64,000 bases of DNA, taken from NCBI GenBank assembly GCA_035284745.1, contig JAYKIL010000014.1:124001-188000 (forward strand), in the 5' to 3' direction. The stretch comes from JAYKJB01 sp035284745 [NCBI: Candidatus Sericytochromatia bacterium] (GTDB lineage: Bacteria > Cyanobacteriota > Sericytochromatia > S15B-MN24). Each line of letters starts with the position of its first letter. The stretch's first letter is position 1. Shown here piece by piece: positions 62,837-64,000 of this stretch. The position numbers and the translations under genes are program-made. The notes under the pieces were generated by a model. That model did not search any database. It was given only the letters and a program-made list of their open reading frames with translations, and was not told the DNA's origin.

Positions 62837-64000
62837 ATGCGCACAGCCTGGTCTCCTTTCTTTCACTTCCAAGTTTCTCTGCTTTTCGCATTCGCGTCTG
62901 GCTGCGCCCCCGTGGATGCGCCACCCGTTGGGTTAGCCCCTGAAATCAAAAACGTGAACCTGGCATCAAAAAAATCTGATGATGTCAAGAAAGTGAACAG
63001 CCCCATCGCTGAAAACAACGGCAGCCTGCGAGGCAGTGTTCGTGTCCCTATCGCGGGTGCGATATTTCAGTACACGGACCAAGTGAAACAAAATCCCCTG
63101 TCAGGAATGCTGGAACTTCGCAATAGCGGCGACAACGCCTTGTCCAGCAGCTTACTGGCCGGAACCACCCCCATGGGAGGGGCAAGAGTCGTGGCCTTTA
63201 ACAGCGAAGGTCAAGCCATTTCCAAGCCGGTCTTCACTGACGAGCGGGGTCAATTTGAAATCACCTCATTAAGATCCTCGGGACCGCTCATTTTCGTTCG
63301 CGCCAGCATCCAACGCGAGCAGCAAAATTTCGTTTTGGTCACTGCCGCTCCCGCGCCCCGAGAAGCGCGCGCTGTTGACATACTCATCTCACCCTCATCA
63401 ACCCTGATCGCGAAAAAAACGGTGGTGGCCATCAACAACCGGCTCATTAACCCCATCGTGATACGGCCCTCTTTTTTAGCCCGTGTCGCAAACCTGTTCA
63501 GCTTAGTCTTGAGTGATCGGGGCTTGGTCGCGGCGTGCATTCTTGACGACTTGACGGCCTCCAGATTGTTCGACGAGGTCGTAAAGTCCCTCCCAACCAA
63601 TTTGCTGGACGACCTGCAACGCGAAGCCAGGGCCAACGACGGTGAAAGTCTCCTCGATCCCACGCCGCCAAACCCTCAGCCAGGCATCCCGAGCCCGCTT
63701 CCCTCCGTCTCTCCATCACCATTCTTTCCAAGTGCTCCGCCTTCTTCGGGACCTGGCTCGGGTGACTCCGAGAACACTGATTCAACGCTCAACCCTGATG
63801 CAAGTGAGAGCACCTCAATCCCCGGGGATCCCCGCGGAACCCTGAAAACGATTGCCCAGATCAAACCTTCTCAATCGCGAGTGGAGGTCAAAGCAGGGAG
63901 TGCAGAGATTTTCGTTCCAGCAGGCTCAAATCTCTTCACCGTGCAATTAGGAGAGTTGGACCGTGAAGTCATCCCTCAAACAACCGACAGAGCCATTCGA
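62837..64000 (+). CDS. Predicted lipoprotein with regulatory-like beta domain (3' end outside the window)
   Basis: The frame from ATG 62837 stays open to the last base (388 codons), so the gene is cut by the right edge. GGAGGA lies 13 nt upstream. The lipoprotein signal ends at FASGC (Cys23). Then a Lys/Asn/Asp-rich stretch, GSLRGSVRVPIAGAIF, GGARVVAFNSEGQAISKPVFTDERGQFEI (a carboxypeptidase-regulatory-like beta domain), DILISPSSTLIAKKTVV, helices, about 70 residues of Pro/Ser, and a further beta region (SRVEVKAGSAEIFVPAG). The order matches the lipoprotein at 24584, including the RVPI opening and the STLxx motif, so it is a paralogue. The function is unknown. Confidence 0.75.
   Translation, partial: MRTAWSPFFHFQVSLLFAFASGCAPVDAPPVGLAPEIKNVNLASKKSDDVKKVNSPIAENNGSLRGSVRVPIAGAIFQYTDQVKQNPLSGMLELRNSGDNALSSSLLAGTTPMGGARVVAFNSEGQAISKPVFTDERGQFEITSLRSSGPLIFVRASIQREQQNFVLVTAAPAPREARAVDILISPSSTLIAKKTVVAINNRLINPIVIRPSFLARVANLFSLVLSDRGLVAACILDDLTASRLFDEVVKSLPTNLLDDLQREARANDGESLLDPTPPNPQPGIPSPLPSVSPSPFFPSAPPSSGPGSGDSENTDSTLNPDASESTSIPGDPRGTLKTIAQIKPSQSRVEVKAGSAEIFVPAGSNLFTVQLGELDREVIPQTTDRAIR

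Overview
The window looks like chromosomal DNA of a free-living Gram-negative bacterium with a moderately high GC content. A TolC-type outer-membrane protein is present at the left edge, at least nine predicted lipoproteins carry a lipobox, and there is a TAT-type signal, three bacterial tRNAs and bacterial-type ProS, GlmU, Pth, PriA and Fhs. The combination of a complete lower mevalonate pathway with several lipoproteins carrying Asn/Gly/Ser-rich 'LVSNNAG'-like segments reminds me of the non-photosynthetic relatives of Cyanobacteria (Sericytochromatia, Blackallbacteria or Tanganyikabacteria). That assignment is from memory and is low confidence; no marker gene here settles it. I see no phage, insertion sequence, CRISPR array or replication origin.

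Layout. 1-2.9 kb: 3' end of a TolC-like gene, then two lipoproteins on the minus strand, one an M30-like metallopeptidase. 3.0-3.2 kb: tRNA-Cys and tRNA-Val with no spacer. 3.2-9.2 kb, minus strand: a YdeI-like protein, an Old Yellow Enzyme, then a five-gene unit MarR regulator - glutaredoxin - ATP-grasp-like protein - ABC ATPase - ABC permease, with a perfect 19-bp palindrome over its promoter. 9.3-16.2 kb, plus strand: PriA, two lipoproteins (one an FKBP prolyl isomerase), and a YjgN/DUF898 membrane protein followed by an M48 protease. 16.1-22.7 kb, minus strand: a GT4 glycosyltransferase, an AidB-like acyl-CoA dehydrogenase, and PPDK coupled to its bifunctional regulator. 22.9-34 kb, plus strand: SRAP protein, cytochrome c lipoprotein with a strong terminator, two large surface lipoproteins, PreT/PreA, and two tandem unknown proteins that appear to be papain-like cysteine peptidases.

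34-45 kb: MoaE/MoaD on the minus strand, then a tightly overlapping mevalonate operon (HMG-CoA reductase, mevalonate kinase, type 2 IPP isomerase, mevalonate diphosphate decarboxylase, phosphomevalonate kinase). These genes convert HMG-CoA to IPP and DMAPP; HMG-CoA synthase is not in the window. Facing them is a MoxR-DUF58-transglutaminase operon. 44.7-59.5 kb: HNH nuclease, FAH-family hydrolase, a phospholipase-D-fold protein with both HKD motifs degraded, a GT-C-like membrane protein, a methyltransferase, ProS, a small membrane protein, Fhs, tRNA-Gln, GlmU-Prs-Pth, and a TAT-exported histone-deacetylase-like hydrolase coupled to an unknown protein. 59.5-64 kb: a DUF4870-like membrane protein, a serine recombinase missing key catalytic residues, an M14 carboxypeptidase lipoprotein, and a lipoprotein that runs off the right edge.

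The least explained elements are the tandem papain-like proteins (31.3-33.9 kb), the MarR/glutaredoxin/ATP-grasp/ABC unit (5.2-9.2 kb), the degraded recombinase and the degraded phospholipase D. Start sites were re-chosen from ribosome binding sites; GTG and TTG starts are common here, and one lipoprotein appears to use CTG.
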